From Arthrobacter sp. zg-Y919 (lineage in GTDB: Bacteria > Actinomycetota > Actinomycetes > Actinomycetales > Micrococcaceae): a stretch of 64,000 bases of DNA. A program made the position numbers and the translations under genes. This document shows positions 24,501 to 33,151 of this stretch, in pieces (the first letter of the stretch is position 1; the number at the start of each line of letters is the position of its first letter). The stretch lies in assembly GCF_030142045.1 (NCBI RefSeq), contig NZ_CP126242.1, positions 1,674,001-1,738,000 on the forward strand, in the 5' to 3' direction. The notes under the pieces were generated by a model, which saw nothing but the letters and a program-made list of their open reading frames with translations, made no database searches and was not told the DNA's origin.

Positions 24501-25481
24501 TCAGTACTTGCGGGTGGGCAGGGCTTCCTTCGCCTGCTCGGGGGTGAAGGACGTTTCTTCGGTCACCACGCGGGCCGGGACCTCTTCGCCGTTCACCACC
24601 TTCTCGGCGATATCCATCAACTGTTCGCCGAGGAGCGGATTGCACTCGACAATGAAGTTGATTTTCCCGTCCGCCAGGGCGGTCATGCCGTCTTTGACCG
24701 CATCCACCGTGATGATCTTGATGTCCTCGCCGGGCACCATGCCCGCCGCCTCAATCGCTTCGATGGCGCCCAGGCCCATGTCGTCGTTATGGGCGTAGAC
24801 CACGTCAATGTCCGGAGTGTTTTTCAGGAAGGCCTCCATCACCTGCTTGCCGCCGCTGCGGGTGAAGTCCCCCGTCTGGGACTGCACGATCTGCAGGTCC
24901 GGGTCCGCGGCGATGGCAGCCTCGAAGCCTTCCTTCCGGTCAAGCGCCGGAGCGGCGCCGGTGGTCCCCTGCAGTTCCACGATGTTCACCGGGCCGTCGG
25001 TGGCCGCACTGTCCTCCACGAGCCACTCACCGGCCTTCTTGCCTTCCTCCACGAAGTCCGAGCCCAGGAACGCGGTGTAGAGGGAGGTGTCTTTGGAATC
25101 GATGGCACGGTCCGTAAGGATCACGGGGATGCCAGCGTCTTTGGCCTCCTTCAGCACGGTGTCCCAGCCGGATTCAACCACCGGAGAGAAGGCGATGACG
25201 TCCACCTGCTGCTGGATGTAGGAGCGGATCGCCTTGATCTGGTTCTCCTGCTTTTGCTGGGCATCGGTGAATTTCAGGTCGACGCCGGCGGCTTTCGCCG
25301 CGTCCTGCACATCCTTGGTGTTGGCTGTCCGCCAGCCGCTCTCCGCGCCTACCTGGGCAAAACCCATGGTGATGCCGTCCTCCGCGCCTCCGCCGGCGTC
25401 GGACCCCGATCCGCCGCCGCCGCAGGCAGAGAGGGCGAGGGCTGAAACCGCCAGGCCTGTCATTAGGGATTTCCGAAACAC
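24501..25481 (-). CDS. ytfQ: Galactofuranose-binding lipoprotein (YtfQ-like)
   Basis: A 326-residue periplasmic-binding-type lipoprotein. The GTG at 25481 has GGAGG five bases upstream; the signal peptide ends at the lipobox ALSAC followed by a Gly/Ser-rich linker. The mature protein closely follows E. coli YtfQ: GFAQVGAESGWRTAN, DAQQKQENQIKAIRSYIQQ, SPVVESGWDTVLKEAKDAGI, VELQGTTGAAPALDRKEGFE, SQTGDFTRSGGKQVMEAF and VYAHNDDMGLGAIEAI. YtfQ binds galactofuranose preferentially over galactopyranose, so that ligand is likely here. No catabolic gene is linked. It is the first gene of the importer operon and should be anchored to the membrane in this Gram-positive. Confidence 0.92.
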   Translation of the reverse strand: MFRKSLMTGLAVSALALSACGGGGSGSDAGGGAEDGITMGFAQVGAESGWRTANTKDVQDAAKAAGVDLKFTDAQQKQENQIKAIRSYIQQQVDVIAFSPVVESGWDTVLKEAKDAGIPVILTDRAIDSKDTSLYTAFLGSDFVEEGKKAGEWLVEDSAATDGPVNIVELQGTTGAAPALDRKEGFEAAIAADPDLQIVQSQTGDFTRSGGKQVMEAFLKNTPDIDVVYAHNDDMGLGAIEAIEAAGMVPGEDIKIITVDAVKDGMTALADGKINFIVECNPLLGEQLMDIAEKVVNGEEVPARVVTEETSFTPEQAKEALPTRKY

Positions 25482-25612
25482 TGCTGCCTCCTGGAATTCG
25501 GACCGCAGCCAGGACAACGCACCCTCATCGCTGCGCGGGCACCGTGCCCTGGCTGCATAGTGACCGTTCACATTCCGTCGGTCAAGCGAGTTTTCGCGGA
25601 TTTCTCGTTCCA

Positions 25613-25645
25613 CCCGTGGGCCGCTGCAGTGCAGCGGCCCACGGG
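25613..25645 (-). terminator. Strong hairpin terminator
   Basis: Perfect 16-base arms flank a single central base (25613-25645), an unusually long GC-rich hairpin. It lies just downstream of the double YhgE/Pip-like gene and upstream of the importer operon, both minus-strand. No U-tract follows. Confidence 0.75.
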
Positions 25646-25665
25646 CGGATGTGCTTCGGTACCGG

Positions 25666-27843
25666 TCAGGCTCCGGCGGAAACCAATGCCGGCTCCGGCC
25701 GTGCAGCGGCACCTGCCCCGGTGTCCACCGGATGCGCCTCGGTGCGCGGCGGCTTGAAGTGGTCAATAACGGTGACCACCGCCAGCGAGGCTGCACCCCA
25801 GATGCCAAGGGTCAGCAGGTGGGACCAGAGGGTGTCCGAACCGAAGTAGAGAATCGAGCGGATCGATTCGACCGCCGCCGGCATGGGCAGCACTCCGTGC
25901 AGGAAGCGGAAGATTTCCGGCTCCATGTAGATGGACATTGCCGCGCCGGAGGCCGGCACGCCAAGGAACATCAGGATGCCGATCACCGGAAGGATGGCGA
26001 GCATCCCCATGAACCGTTCGAACACGGCAGTGAACATGGCCATGCAGAAGATCGCAACAGCACCGGCTCCCCAAAGCGGGAGGAAGTGCCCGTCGATGGC
26101 CCCGACGAACACGTCGGCGATGACCCAGAGGAACGCCGACATGCCGACGGCCCACGCGGCAACAATCGGGAGCAGCCTACGCAGCGGTCGGCTGGCCGGA
26201 GCCGCCGTCGAACCAACCACAATGATCATAAAGCCGGCCATGATCCAGCCCATGGCCAGGTACATCGTGGCCATGCCCATGGAGTCCGAGTCCTTCAGCG
26301 GGGCCACGTTGTCGGAGGCCATTTCCATTTGCTGGCCTGCGGACACCTGGCCGAACACCGAGGTGAGGACCTGCTGCTGGCTTATGCCCGCTGCCTGGTT
26401 GGTGATGAGTGTCGCGGTGGGGTTTTCGGCCGAAGGCAGCACGTAGGCGCCGACCACCGTCCGGTCCTGCACCTGGCCGCGTGCGTCGTCGGCGTTATCC
26501 ATCGGATGCAGATCGAACAGCCCGGACATGTTTTCGTCCAGGCCGGACACGGCCTGTTCCGCCTGTTCGGCAGTGGCGCCGACGACGGCGACCGGCATGT
26601 CCCGCGGCGTGGGCTCGTACATGGCGCCCAGCATGAAGGACAGCATCATGGTCACCATGGCCAGCGGGAAGAAGGCCAGGGTGCCGTAGCGCCAGCGGCG
26701 GCGCTTCGGGCGGGGGCCGCCGTGCAGCGACGCGACGTTGATCGCCGGCGGAGCCGCATTCGGCTTGCGGCGGCGTTTGACGGCGTCGAGGACGAGGGTG
26801 AGCAGCAGCGCCGCCACGGCCCCGATGACCAGTACGAGCAGGTGGGGGCCCGCCCCGTTACCGTCGAAGTACAGGTACGAACGCAGCGATTCGCCGGTGG
26901 CGGCCGCGGGCAGGAAGCTGTGGAGGTACGGGTAGAGGCCCGGCATGGTGTGCACGGACATGCTCATGTTGGACGCCGGAACGCCCAGCACCATGAGGAA
27001 CAGCATGCCGGCCAAAACGGCCATCGGGCCGAGGATCCGGGTGAGGAACAGCTGGACGCTGCCGACGGCGAACACGGTCAGCCAGGAGACGCCCAGCACG
27101 GCGGCGGAGTGTCCCTCGACGACGCCGAGCATCGGACCCGTGACGGCCCAGACCAGGCCGGCAATCAGTGCGGCCCAACCGGCCAGCAGGGGAACGAAGC
27201 GGCGGAAGCGGAGCAGCTCGGGCGAGTTGGAGAGCACCAGGCTCAGGGGCATGTAACCGGCCAGCATCAGGGCGGTGGTCAGGAACATTGCACCCAGGCC
27301 GGCCATGTCGTGGTCGGGCAGCGGGGCAAGGTCCTCGGACTGCAGGGTCAGGCCCTGGCTAAGCACCTGCGGGGCAAGCAGCGCCGTCACGGTACTGGAC
27401 TGCGACGCGCCGGCAGCACTGGCGGTGTAGAGGGTCGCGGCGGAGCCATCCACGGCCACTGCTCCGGAGACCTCGCGGTCCAGGACCAGCCGGCGTGCGT
27501 CCTCGGCGGTATCAACTACCCGTACCTCAACGGCGTCGGGGTCGGAGGACTCGAGGGAATCAGCGAAGCGTTCCGCCTGAGCAGCGGATCCGCTGACGGC
27601 GATGGGCAGGTCGTTGGGCGTGGGCGCATGCATTGCGGCGAGGTAGCCGCCCACCAGCATGGAAACCATCAGGAAAGGCATCAGGAACATGGCCACGTAG
27701 CGGCCGATCTTCTCTGCCTTTGCGCGCTTTGCGGCAGCTGCGTCAAGATCCGTGGTGCCCGTCTCCGGTGCCTCGGTTTCTCGTGTCGGATCCGTATCCG
27801 TATCCGGCGGAGAGCCTGGGGATGTCGGGGAAGTACTGGTCAA
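25666..27843 (-). CDS. Internally duplicated YhgE/Pip-like membrane exporter protein
   Basis: A 725-residue membrane protein from a TTG at 27843 with GGAG seven bases upstream. A Pro/Thr-rich tail of about 48 residues precedes two homologous halves (about 49-370 and 395-715). Each has one helix, an extracellular domain beginning MHAPTPNDLPIAVSG or MYEPTPRDMPVAVVG, then five helices with GVPASNMSMSVHTMP or GVPASGAAMSIYMEP and GESLRSYLYFDG or VESIRSILYFGS. The layout matches the YhgE/Pip or DUF3533 ABC-2-like family, normally one unit per chain. No ATPase is adjacent. A divergent TetR gene and a perfect operator lie upstream, so expression is probably ligand-induced. A role in export is inferred from family and regulator. 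Confidence 0.78.
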   Translation of the reverse strand: MTSTSPTSPGSPPDTDTDPTRETEAPETGTTDLDAAAAKRAKAEKIGRYVAMFLMPFLMVSMLVGGYLAAMHAPTPNDLPIAVSGSAAQAERFADSLESSDPDAVEVRVVDTAEDARRLVLDREVSGAVAVDGSAATLYTASAAGASQSSTVTALLAPQVLSQGLTLQSEDLAPLPDHDMAGLGAMFLTTALMLAGYMPLSLVLSNSPELLRFRRFVPLLAGWAALIAGLVWAVTGPMLGVVEGHSAAVLGVSWLTVFAVGSVQLFLTRILGPMAVLAGMLFLMVLGVPASNMSMSVHTMPGLYPYLHSFLPAAATGESLRSYLYFDGNGAGPHLLVLVIGAVAALLLTLVLDAVKRRRKPNAAPPAINVASLHGGPRPKRRRWRYGTLAFFPLAMVTMMLSFMLGAMYEPTPRDMPVAVVGATAEQAEQAVSGLDENMSGLFDLHPMDNADDARGQVQDRTVVGAYVLPSAENPTATLITNQAAGISQQQVLTSVFGQVSAGQQMEMASDNVAPLKDSDSMGMATMYLAMGWIMAGFMIIVVGSTAAPASRPLRRLLPIVAAWAVGMSAFLWVIADVFVGAIDGHFLPLWGAGAVAIFCMAMFTAVFERFMGMLAILPVIGILMFLGVPASGAAMSIYMEPEIFRFLHGVLPMPAAVESIRSILYFGSDTLWSHLLTLGIWGAASLAVVTVIDHFKPPRTEAHPVDTGAGAAARPEPALVSAGA

Positions 27844-27937
27844 GGACGTGCTCCTGTAGCTGAATTCACGAGTGGTGGTGCGAAGTGCGCGTCGACGCGG
27901 TTGCCGAGGCGGGGTCTGTGGGGCCAACTCGTCAAAA

Positions 27938-27955
27938 TTACGCCATGTGGCGTAA
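27938..27955. promoter_or_regulatory. TetR operator, perfect 18-base inverted repeat
   Basis: TTACGCCA, TG, TGGCGTAA forms perfect 8-base arms with a 2-base centre. It lies between the divergent membrane protein gene (start 27843) and the TetR gene (start 28001), 45 bases before the latter. Symmetry, length and position are those of an autoregulating TetR-family repressor. Confidence 0.85.
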
Positions 27956-28000
27956 ATTAGGTAATCGAAGCCGCAGGAATGCCGACACAAGGGAACACGC

Positions 28001-28663
28001 ATGGGACAGCACGGGGCGAAAGCACGCGAGACGCTGCTCGATGCCGCCGAGGAGCTTTTTGCCCGCTACGGCATCGACGCTGTGTCCAACCGGCGCATCG
28101 CCGAGCATGCAGGGACGGCCAACCATTCCGCCGTCGCGTACCACTTCGGCGGCCGGGACGAACTACTCGAGGCGCTGGTCACCCGCCATCTCGAGGACAC
28201 CCACCGGCGCCGCGCGGTGCTCACCGACCAGCTGGGCGACGACGCCGGCCTCCACGACCTGCTGGCCTGCCTGATCCTGCCCTGGGTGGACCACCTCGCA
28301 TCCCTGCCGGTGCCGAGCTGGCGGGCCCGGTTCCTGCACCAGATGCGTGCGGTGCCTTCCATGAAGGCCCTCTTGAACCGCACGGCCATCGCCAACCGCG
28401 GCACCGAAGACCTGCTCCGCCGGACTGCTGCCGCCGTCGGCGAACTCCCGACCACCGTCCTGCACGGCCGGTCGTGGATCCTGGGCAACATGACCACCGC
28501 CACCTGCGCCGAGTATGAGGCGCGGGTCCAGGACGGAGCCGAGACCGCGAACTGGACCGGGGTGGGCTACTTCCTCATCGATTCCTGTGCCGGAATGCTG
28601 TCCGCCCCGGTAACGCATCCCGGAAACTTCATCACGCAGCCCTCGCCCGTCTACCTCCTCTAG
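28001..28663 (+). CDS. TetR family transcriptional regulator
   Basis: A 220-residue repressor with the TetR helix-turn-helix at residues 9-55 (TLLDAAEELFARYGIDAVS, RIAEHAGTANHSAVAYHFGG) and a C-terminal ligand-binding domain with hydrophobic helices such as LHDLLACLILPWVDHLASL. It is divergent from the duplicated YhgE/Pip-like gene with a perfect operator between them, so it most likely represses that gene and itself and is released by an exported compound. The stop codon shares CTAG with the convergent flavoprotein gene (28660-28663), so both genes end on the same four bases. Confidence 0.9.
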   Translation: MGQHGAKARETLLDAAEELFARYGIDAVSNRRIAEHAGTANHSAVAYHFGGRDELLEALVTRHLEDTHRRRAVLTDQLGDDAGLHDLLACLILPWVDHLASLPVPSWRARFLHQMRAVPSMKALLNRTAIANRGTEDLLRRTAAAVGELPTTVLHGRSWILGNMTTATCAEYEARVQDGAETANWTGVGYFLIDSCAGMLSAPVTHPGNFITQPSPVYLL

Positions 28664-29634
28664 GGCTGGGCCCGCCGCGAAAGGGATGCCTCCACGGCAC
28701 GTTCCGTTTCTTCAGCAATCAGGTCGGCGTTGATGGCGGCTCCCGCCGCAAGTCCCGCGGCTGCTGCACCGATCACCTGCATCATGGGGACCACCATGTT
28801 TCCGGCCGCATAGACCCCGGGAACGGTGGTGGCCCCCGTCGGATCCGCCGCCGGCACCGCCGTTCCGATGATCTGCTCCCCCACGAACTGTTCCACCGGT
28901 TTGATACCCAGGTCCGCCAGATAAGCGGCGCGGGCATGCACCGGAGCAGCGATCACGAGTGCCTGCCGCTGCACTGCCTCGCCCGAGGCCAGGCGCAGTC
29001 CGGTGAGCCGGGACTCTCCCTCCACTGCCGTGACTTCACCGGCAACTACCCGGATGCCGCGGGCCGCCAGCTGCTGTGCCTGCGCGCCGCCCGGCTCCCC
29101 GGAGGTATGCAGGAACAACACAATGTCCTCACTCCACTGCCGCCACATCAGGGCCTGGTGCACGCCCGTCTCCAGGTCCCGGGCCAGAATCCCAATCGGC
29201 CGGTCCTGGACTTCCCATCCATGGCAGTACGGACAGTGCAGCACATCCTTCCCCCAGTACCGCGCCAGTCCCGGAATGTCCGGCAGGACATCCCGTGCCC
29301 CCGAAGCGGCCAGCACCCGGCGGGCCAGCAGGGATCCGCCGTCGGCCAGGGATACCAGGAACCTTCCGTCGTCGTCGCGGGTTACCGTGCTGACCGTTCC
29401 CTCCAGCACGACGGCGCCGTAGCCGGTGATCTCGGCGCGTCCGACGGCGGTGAGTTCCGACGGCGGGGTCCCTTCCCGGCCGATGTAATTGTGCACGCCG
29501 CCGGCCGGGGCATTGCGTGGGTCTCCGGAGTCAACCACCGCTACTGACCGGCGGGCACGGGCGAGATTCAAGGCCCCGCTCAACCCGGCCGCGGAGCCAC
29601 CAACCACTACTACGTCATATTCGCCATTCGTCAT
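28660..29634 (-). CDS. Thioredoxin-reductase-like NAD(P)/FAD oxidoreductase
   Basis: A 324-residue flavoprotein of the thioredoxin reductase fold. The FAD motif VVVVGGSAAGLSGALNLARA opens it, the active-site-like LHCPYCHGWE lies near residue 135, and the late VYAAGNMVVPMMQVIGAAA near residue 287. Canonical thioredoxin reductases carry ATCDG; the CPYCHG variant marks a separate actinobacterial subgroup of unsettled substrate. The ATG at 29634 has AAGGA six bases upstream and is preferred over a start 33 bases earlier. It is divergent from an XRE-cupin regulator gene, a pairing that suggests regulation of one by the other. Confidence 0.85.
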   Translation of the reverse strand: MTNGEYDVVVVGGSAAGLSGALNLARARRSVAVVDSGDPRNAPAGGVHNYIGREGTPPSELTAVGRAEITGYGAVVLEGTVSTVTRDDDGRFLVSLADGGSLLARRVLAASGARDVLPDIPGLARYWGKDVLHCPYCHGWEVQDRPIGILARDLETGVHQALMWRQWSEDIVLFLHTSGEPGGAQAQQLAARGIRVVAGEVTAVEGESRLTGLRLASGEAVQRQALVIAAPVHARAAYLADLGIKPVEQFVGEQIIGTAVPAADPTGATTVPGVYAAGNMVVPMMQVIGAAAAGLAAGAAINADLIAEETERAVEASLSRRAQP

Positions 29635-29795
29635 GTCCGGTCCTTCCATGCGGCCCGGGACCGTCACCCGGAGCTCTTCCGCCAGTCTGGGTTGGACGCC
29701 TTCGGACGGGCAATCATTTTTGCCGGTCCGGCAACTAATGCGTGCATCCGCAGCTGGAACCCCTGCTGCCGCCTGCGTGCCGTAGGTTTACTTCC

Positions 29796-30380
29796 ATGAG
29801 CGAGAAACCCCTGTCCGGCGTAGGACCGCGGCTGCGCTCCCTGCGGTCACAGCGCCGCGTTACGCTCTCCAACCTCTCCGAGACCACCGGCATCTCCGTC
29901 AGCACGCTTTCCCGGCTCGAGTCGGGCCAGCGGCGTCCAACACTGGAGCTGCTCATGCCGCTGGCGCAGACCTATGGGGTGACCCTCGACGAGCTGGTGG
30001 ACGCTCCGGCCACGGGCGATCCCCGGGTACATATGCGTCCCATCCGCCGTCACGGGGCACTCATCATTCCCCTGACCGAAAAGGCCAGCGGGGTTGGTGC
30101 CTACAAATACATCCTGCCGGCGACGGATAAGCCCGCCACCCCGGATCCACGCACCCACGAGGGCTATGAATGGCTCTACGTCCTCAGCGGTAAGCTGCGG
30201 CTCGTCCTCGGCGACGAGGAACTCATCCTGGTCCCCGGCGAAGCAGCAGAGTTCAGCACCCGGCTGCCGCATTGGATGGGAAATGCCACCGCCGAGGCGG
30301 TCGAGTTCATCGCCCTTTTCGGACCCCAGGGTGAGCGGGCACACCTCCGGGCGCGCCCGGCGCCGCGCCCCCGCACCTAG
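29796..30380 (+). CDS. XRE-family regulator with cupin sensor domain
   Basis: A regulator of about 194 residues with an N-terminal XRE helix-turn-helix (residues 10-65, RVTLSNLSETTGISVSTLSR) and a C-terminal cupin (about 95-175: HEGYEWLYVLSGKLRLVLGD, then VPGEAAEFSTRLPHW). The cupin probably binds a small effector or metal. The ATG at 29796 has no Shine-Dalgarno sequence and lies 7 bases after a -10-like TAGGTT, so the message may be leaderless. It is divergent from the thioredoxin-reductase-like gene, its likely target. Confidence 0.85.
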   Translation: MSEKPLSGVGPRLRSLRSQRRVTLSNLSETTGISVSTLSRLESGQRRPTLELLMPLAQTYGVTLDELVDAPATGDPRVHMRPIRRHGALIIPLTEKASGVGAYKYILPATDKPATPDPRTHEGYEWLYVLSGKLRLVLGDEELILVPGEAAEFSTRLPHWMGNATAEAVEFIALFGPQGERAHLRARPAPRPRT

Positions 30381-30402
30381 GGTCTGCCCCTGTCGTCCAA
30401 CA

Positions 30403-31815
30403 TCAGGACGTGACCGGTTCCGGGACCAGCTCCGCCCGGCGGCGGCCGAACCTCCGGTCGTAGAGCACCGAGAAGACCATGGCGACCACAACTGCTATCA
30501 GGATGAGAATAAGCATGCCGACAATCCCGCTCTGCACGCCGGCGTCGGCCTGGGCATCGAAGTACAGGACCGCCCGGTTTGCCGTGGTCATGTGGTAGAG
30601 CGGCTCGCCGGGGGCAATAAACCTGAAGAACCCAGGCAGCGCTTCCAGCGGCACCACGCCGCTGGCGGCGGGCAGGCCCATAAACACCACGTAGATCAGT
30701 GAGAGGACCATGCCTATGCTGCCGAACATGGTGATCAGCGCGGTGGTCACCGCGGAGACCGTGACAATGGACAGCCACGTTGTGAGGAAGAACCAGCCGC
30801 CGTGCGGGATGGGCATTCCTACGGCGGAGGCCACCCACATCATCAGCCCCGCCGTGGGCAGCGCCCCCAGAACCACGATGCCCCACTTGATCAGATAGGT
30901 TTTCCAGCGCGCCGGCTGCATCCGCGGACCCAGCGCGAAGCGCGGTCCCATTTCCACCGGTGCTACCCCGAGCCGCGAATCGACCAGGAAATGGATGGCC
31001 ACGGAACCGCTGACTCCCACCACCATCAGCAGCACGGAATAGAAGAACGCTCCCATGCCGAGCGCAGCGCCTTCCGGCGGGGTTTCATAGGCGGTGGTGG
31101 TGACAGAGATAGGTTCGCGCAGCAGGTCGGCAGCGGTGCCGTCCACCGTGGGTGCCAGCTGCTGCTGCGCCTGCTCCGGCAGGCCCAGCGGCGCCAGTTC
31201 GCGTTGTTGTTCCGCCCGGGCTTCGCCCTGCGCCGCCTCCGCAGCCGAGGTCAGCTGCTCCCCCAGCCCGGTGTTCGCCCGTTCAAGCGCCGCGTCGACG
31301 GCGGACGTCGCCAGGCTGCTGGCCAGCGGCCCCGCCTGTGGATTCGTGTAGACGGTGATGGATGGGCGTGTGACCTCGGCGCCGCTGAGGGCGCCGGTCA
31401 CCAGTCCCAGCGCATCGGCGGAAAAGGACTCCGGGATAACGACGGCGGCATGGATCTGTCCATTGCGCAGCTGTTCCTCAGCCTCGTCCGGGGACAGGAC
31501 CCGGAGGTCGATTTCGTCCGACTCGGAGAAGCCCTGCTGCATCTGGCCGGTGATGTTCTGCCCGAGGTTCTGCGGGCTGCCGCCGTTGGCCGGCGTCGCA
31601 CCGCGGTCCTCATTCACCACTGCCAGCGGAAAGTTCCGAAGGTGGTCGCCCGGGCTGCCAAGTCCACCAATGTAGAGGGCGGTGCCGGCGCCGCCCAGCA
31701 GCAAAAGCACCAGCAGCGGCAGCAGCCAGAACCGGGGTGACAGGAAGGTGCCCGGGCTTATGGCGCGTTCGGGCTCCCGCTGCGGGGAACGTTCCGTGGA
31801 CGCATGTGCGGGCAT
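30403..31815 (-). CDS. YhgE/Pip-like (DUF3533) membrane protein
   Basis: A 470-residue protein with one N-terminal helix (FWLLPLLVLLLLGGAGTALYI), a large extracellular region of about 180 residues opening with PLAVVNEDRGATPANGG, and five C-terminal helices including the end segment GMLILILIAVVVAMVFSVL. The layout is that of ABC-2-like Pip/YhgE and DUF3533 proteins and matches one half of the duplicated protein at 25666-27843, with GLPAASGVVPLEALP and GEPLYHMTTANRAVLYFDA at the equivalent places. No ATPase is linked. Function is probably export or envelope stress related, not established. Confidence 0.78.
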   Translation of the reverse strand: MPAHASTERSPQREPERAISPGTFLSPRFWLLPLLVLLLLGGAGTALYIGGLGSPGDHLRNFPLAVVNEDRGATPANGGSPQNLGQNITGQMQQGFSESDEIDLRVLSPDEAEEQLRNGQIHAAVVIPESFSADALGLVTGALSGAEVTRPSITVYTNPQAGPLASSLATSAVDAALERANTGLGEQLTSAAEAAQGEARAEQQRELAPLGLPEQAQQQLAPTVDGTAADLLREPISVTTTAYETPPEGAALGMGAFFYSVLLMVVGVSGSVAIHFLVDSRLGVAPVEMGPRFALGPRMQPARWKTYLIKWGIVVLGALPTAGLMMWVASAVGMPIPHGGWFFLTTWLSIVTVSAVTTALITMFGSIGMVLSLIYVVFMGLPAASGVVPLEALPGFFRFIAPGEPLYHMTTANRAVLYFDAQADAGVQSGIVGMLILILIAVVVAMVFSVLYDRRFGRRRAELVPEPVTS

Positions 31816-32091
31816 GGACCGACCTCCCGGCTGGGCCTGAATGCGGATTCGTCTTACCGTTCGAGGTTAGCCGCCGGAGTGGAGCCGCGGATATAGCCGC
31901 GCGCCTGATCGGGGGCATGGCAGGAAGACTGCCCTTGACGTTGCCGCGGCGTCAGGTGCACACACGGCATCCCACACATTGGTGCCAATGATTCGGCTGA
32001 GGTCACACCTTGCTCACCAGCCACGGACTGCGGGATCCTGTGCGCCGGGTTCAGCTTGCTGGCACCCAGGACCTCCTGGACCAGCCCGGCC

Positions 32092-32562
32092 CTAGTGCTC
32101 CCGCTCCCCGACCAGCCGCACCAGTGCATCCAGCACCTGCGCCTGTCCCTTCACCAGCTTGATACGGGCAACCGGTTCCGGAAACCAGCCGGCCCGGTCG
32201 ATCTCCGGATACTCCCGCATCTTGCCCGATCCCCGCGGCCATTCCAGTTCGAACATGTTGCTGGCAATCCGCTCCGGAGCAAAGTCCGCCTCCGCGGCAT
32301 ACACCGTGACGGTTTTCTGGGCGGACTGCCGGTAGCTGCCCAGCAGCTCATACTCGGCGGCCGGAGCCGGCGTCCCCATTTCCTCGGCGAACTCCCGCAG
32401 CGCCGCAGCCAGTGGTTCCTCCTCCGGCAGGTACTCACCCTTGGGGATGGACCACCCATGCTCATCCTTCCGCGCCCAAAATGGCCCGCCCATATGGCCG
32501 ATCCACACCTCGAGGCCTTCCGTACCCCACCGGTAAATCAGAATGCCTGCACTGGTAATCAC
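32092..32562 (-). CDS. Nudix hydrolase
   Basis: A 156-residue Nudix protein. The Nudix box runs GEYLPEEEPLAAALREFAEE plus MG, near residue 42, with REFAEE as the metal-binding core. The opening AGILIYRWGTEGLEVWIGHMGGPFWARKDEHGWSIPKG resembles the diadenosine-polyphosphate/NTP subgroup often called predicted NUDIX family phosphoesterases. Its GTG start overlaps the stop of the upstream Nudix gene by four bases (GTGA, 32559-32562), so the two are translated as a pair. The exact substrate is unknown. Confidence 0.85.
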   Translation of the reverse strand: MITSAGILIYRWGTEGLEVWIGHMGGPFWARKDEHGWSIPKGEYLPEEEPLAAALREFAEEMGTPAPAAEYELLGSYRQSAQKTVTVYAAEADFAPERIASNMFELEWPRGSGKMREYPEIDRAGWFPEPVARIKLVKGQAQVLDALVRLVGEREH

Positions 32563-33077
32563 TGCCGCCCCACAAAGGCGTCAGCGAACCCGAACGTGAG
32601 AATCGGCGGCATCCCGTCCCGCAGCCGGTCGAAGATATACCTTTCATGCGGCACGACGTCGGCCGGCAGCTCATCCAGCGGGAACCATTCCAGCCGGGCC
32701 GCCTTGCCTGGTTCCATGATGCGGGGTTCCCCCTGCCACGCACTGCAAAGGAAGAAGAAGTCCACCCGCTCATCCACGGGGTTCCCGCCGCCGTTCGTCC
32801 GGTGCATGGACGTCAGGGGAACGACGTCGGCGGGCGCCACCATGATGCCCAGCTCCTCCCGCGCCTCCCGCACGGCGGCTTCCACCGCCGACTCCCCCGT
32901 CTCCACGTGGCCGGCGGCCGCCGTCGCCCAGTAGCCGTCCATATACCCGGTTCCCTGCCGAAGCTGCAGCAGCACCCGGTCGCCGGCGCGGAAAAGGAGA
33001 TAGCTGGCAGGCACAACTCGGAACCGGTCGGTCAATGGAATTCGACTCCTAGATGGGAAATCCTTGATGGGAAACAC
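32559..33077 (-). CDS. Nudix hydrolase
   Basis: A 172-residue Nudix protein with a textbook box GHVETGESAVEAAVREAREE then LG near residue 60. The preceding GYMDGYWATAAAGHVE resembles pyrimidine-nucleotide or MutT-like members. The reading frame opens at a GTG at 33077, but a TTG at 33035 has AGGAG at 10 bases and would remove 14 residues; either is possible. Coupled by a four-base overlap to a second Nudix gene, an uncommon tandem that may clean up related nucleotides. Confidence 0.85.
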   Translation of the reverse strand: MFPIKDFPSRSRIPLTDRFRVVPASYLLFRAGDRVLLQLRQGTGYMDGYWATAAAGHVETGESAVEAAVREAREELGIMVAPADVVPLTSMHRTNGGGNPVDERVDFFFLCSAWQGEPRIMEPGKAARLEWFPLDELPADVVPHERYIFDRLRDGMPPILTFGFADAFVGRQ

Positions 33078-33151
33078 TGAGGCTCCAGCCTAACCGGGCC
33101 GGACCCGGCTTTAGCTGCCCATCGGCGTGCCATCCGTGGCAGGATCGGCCT

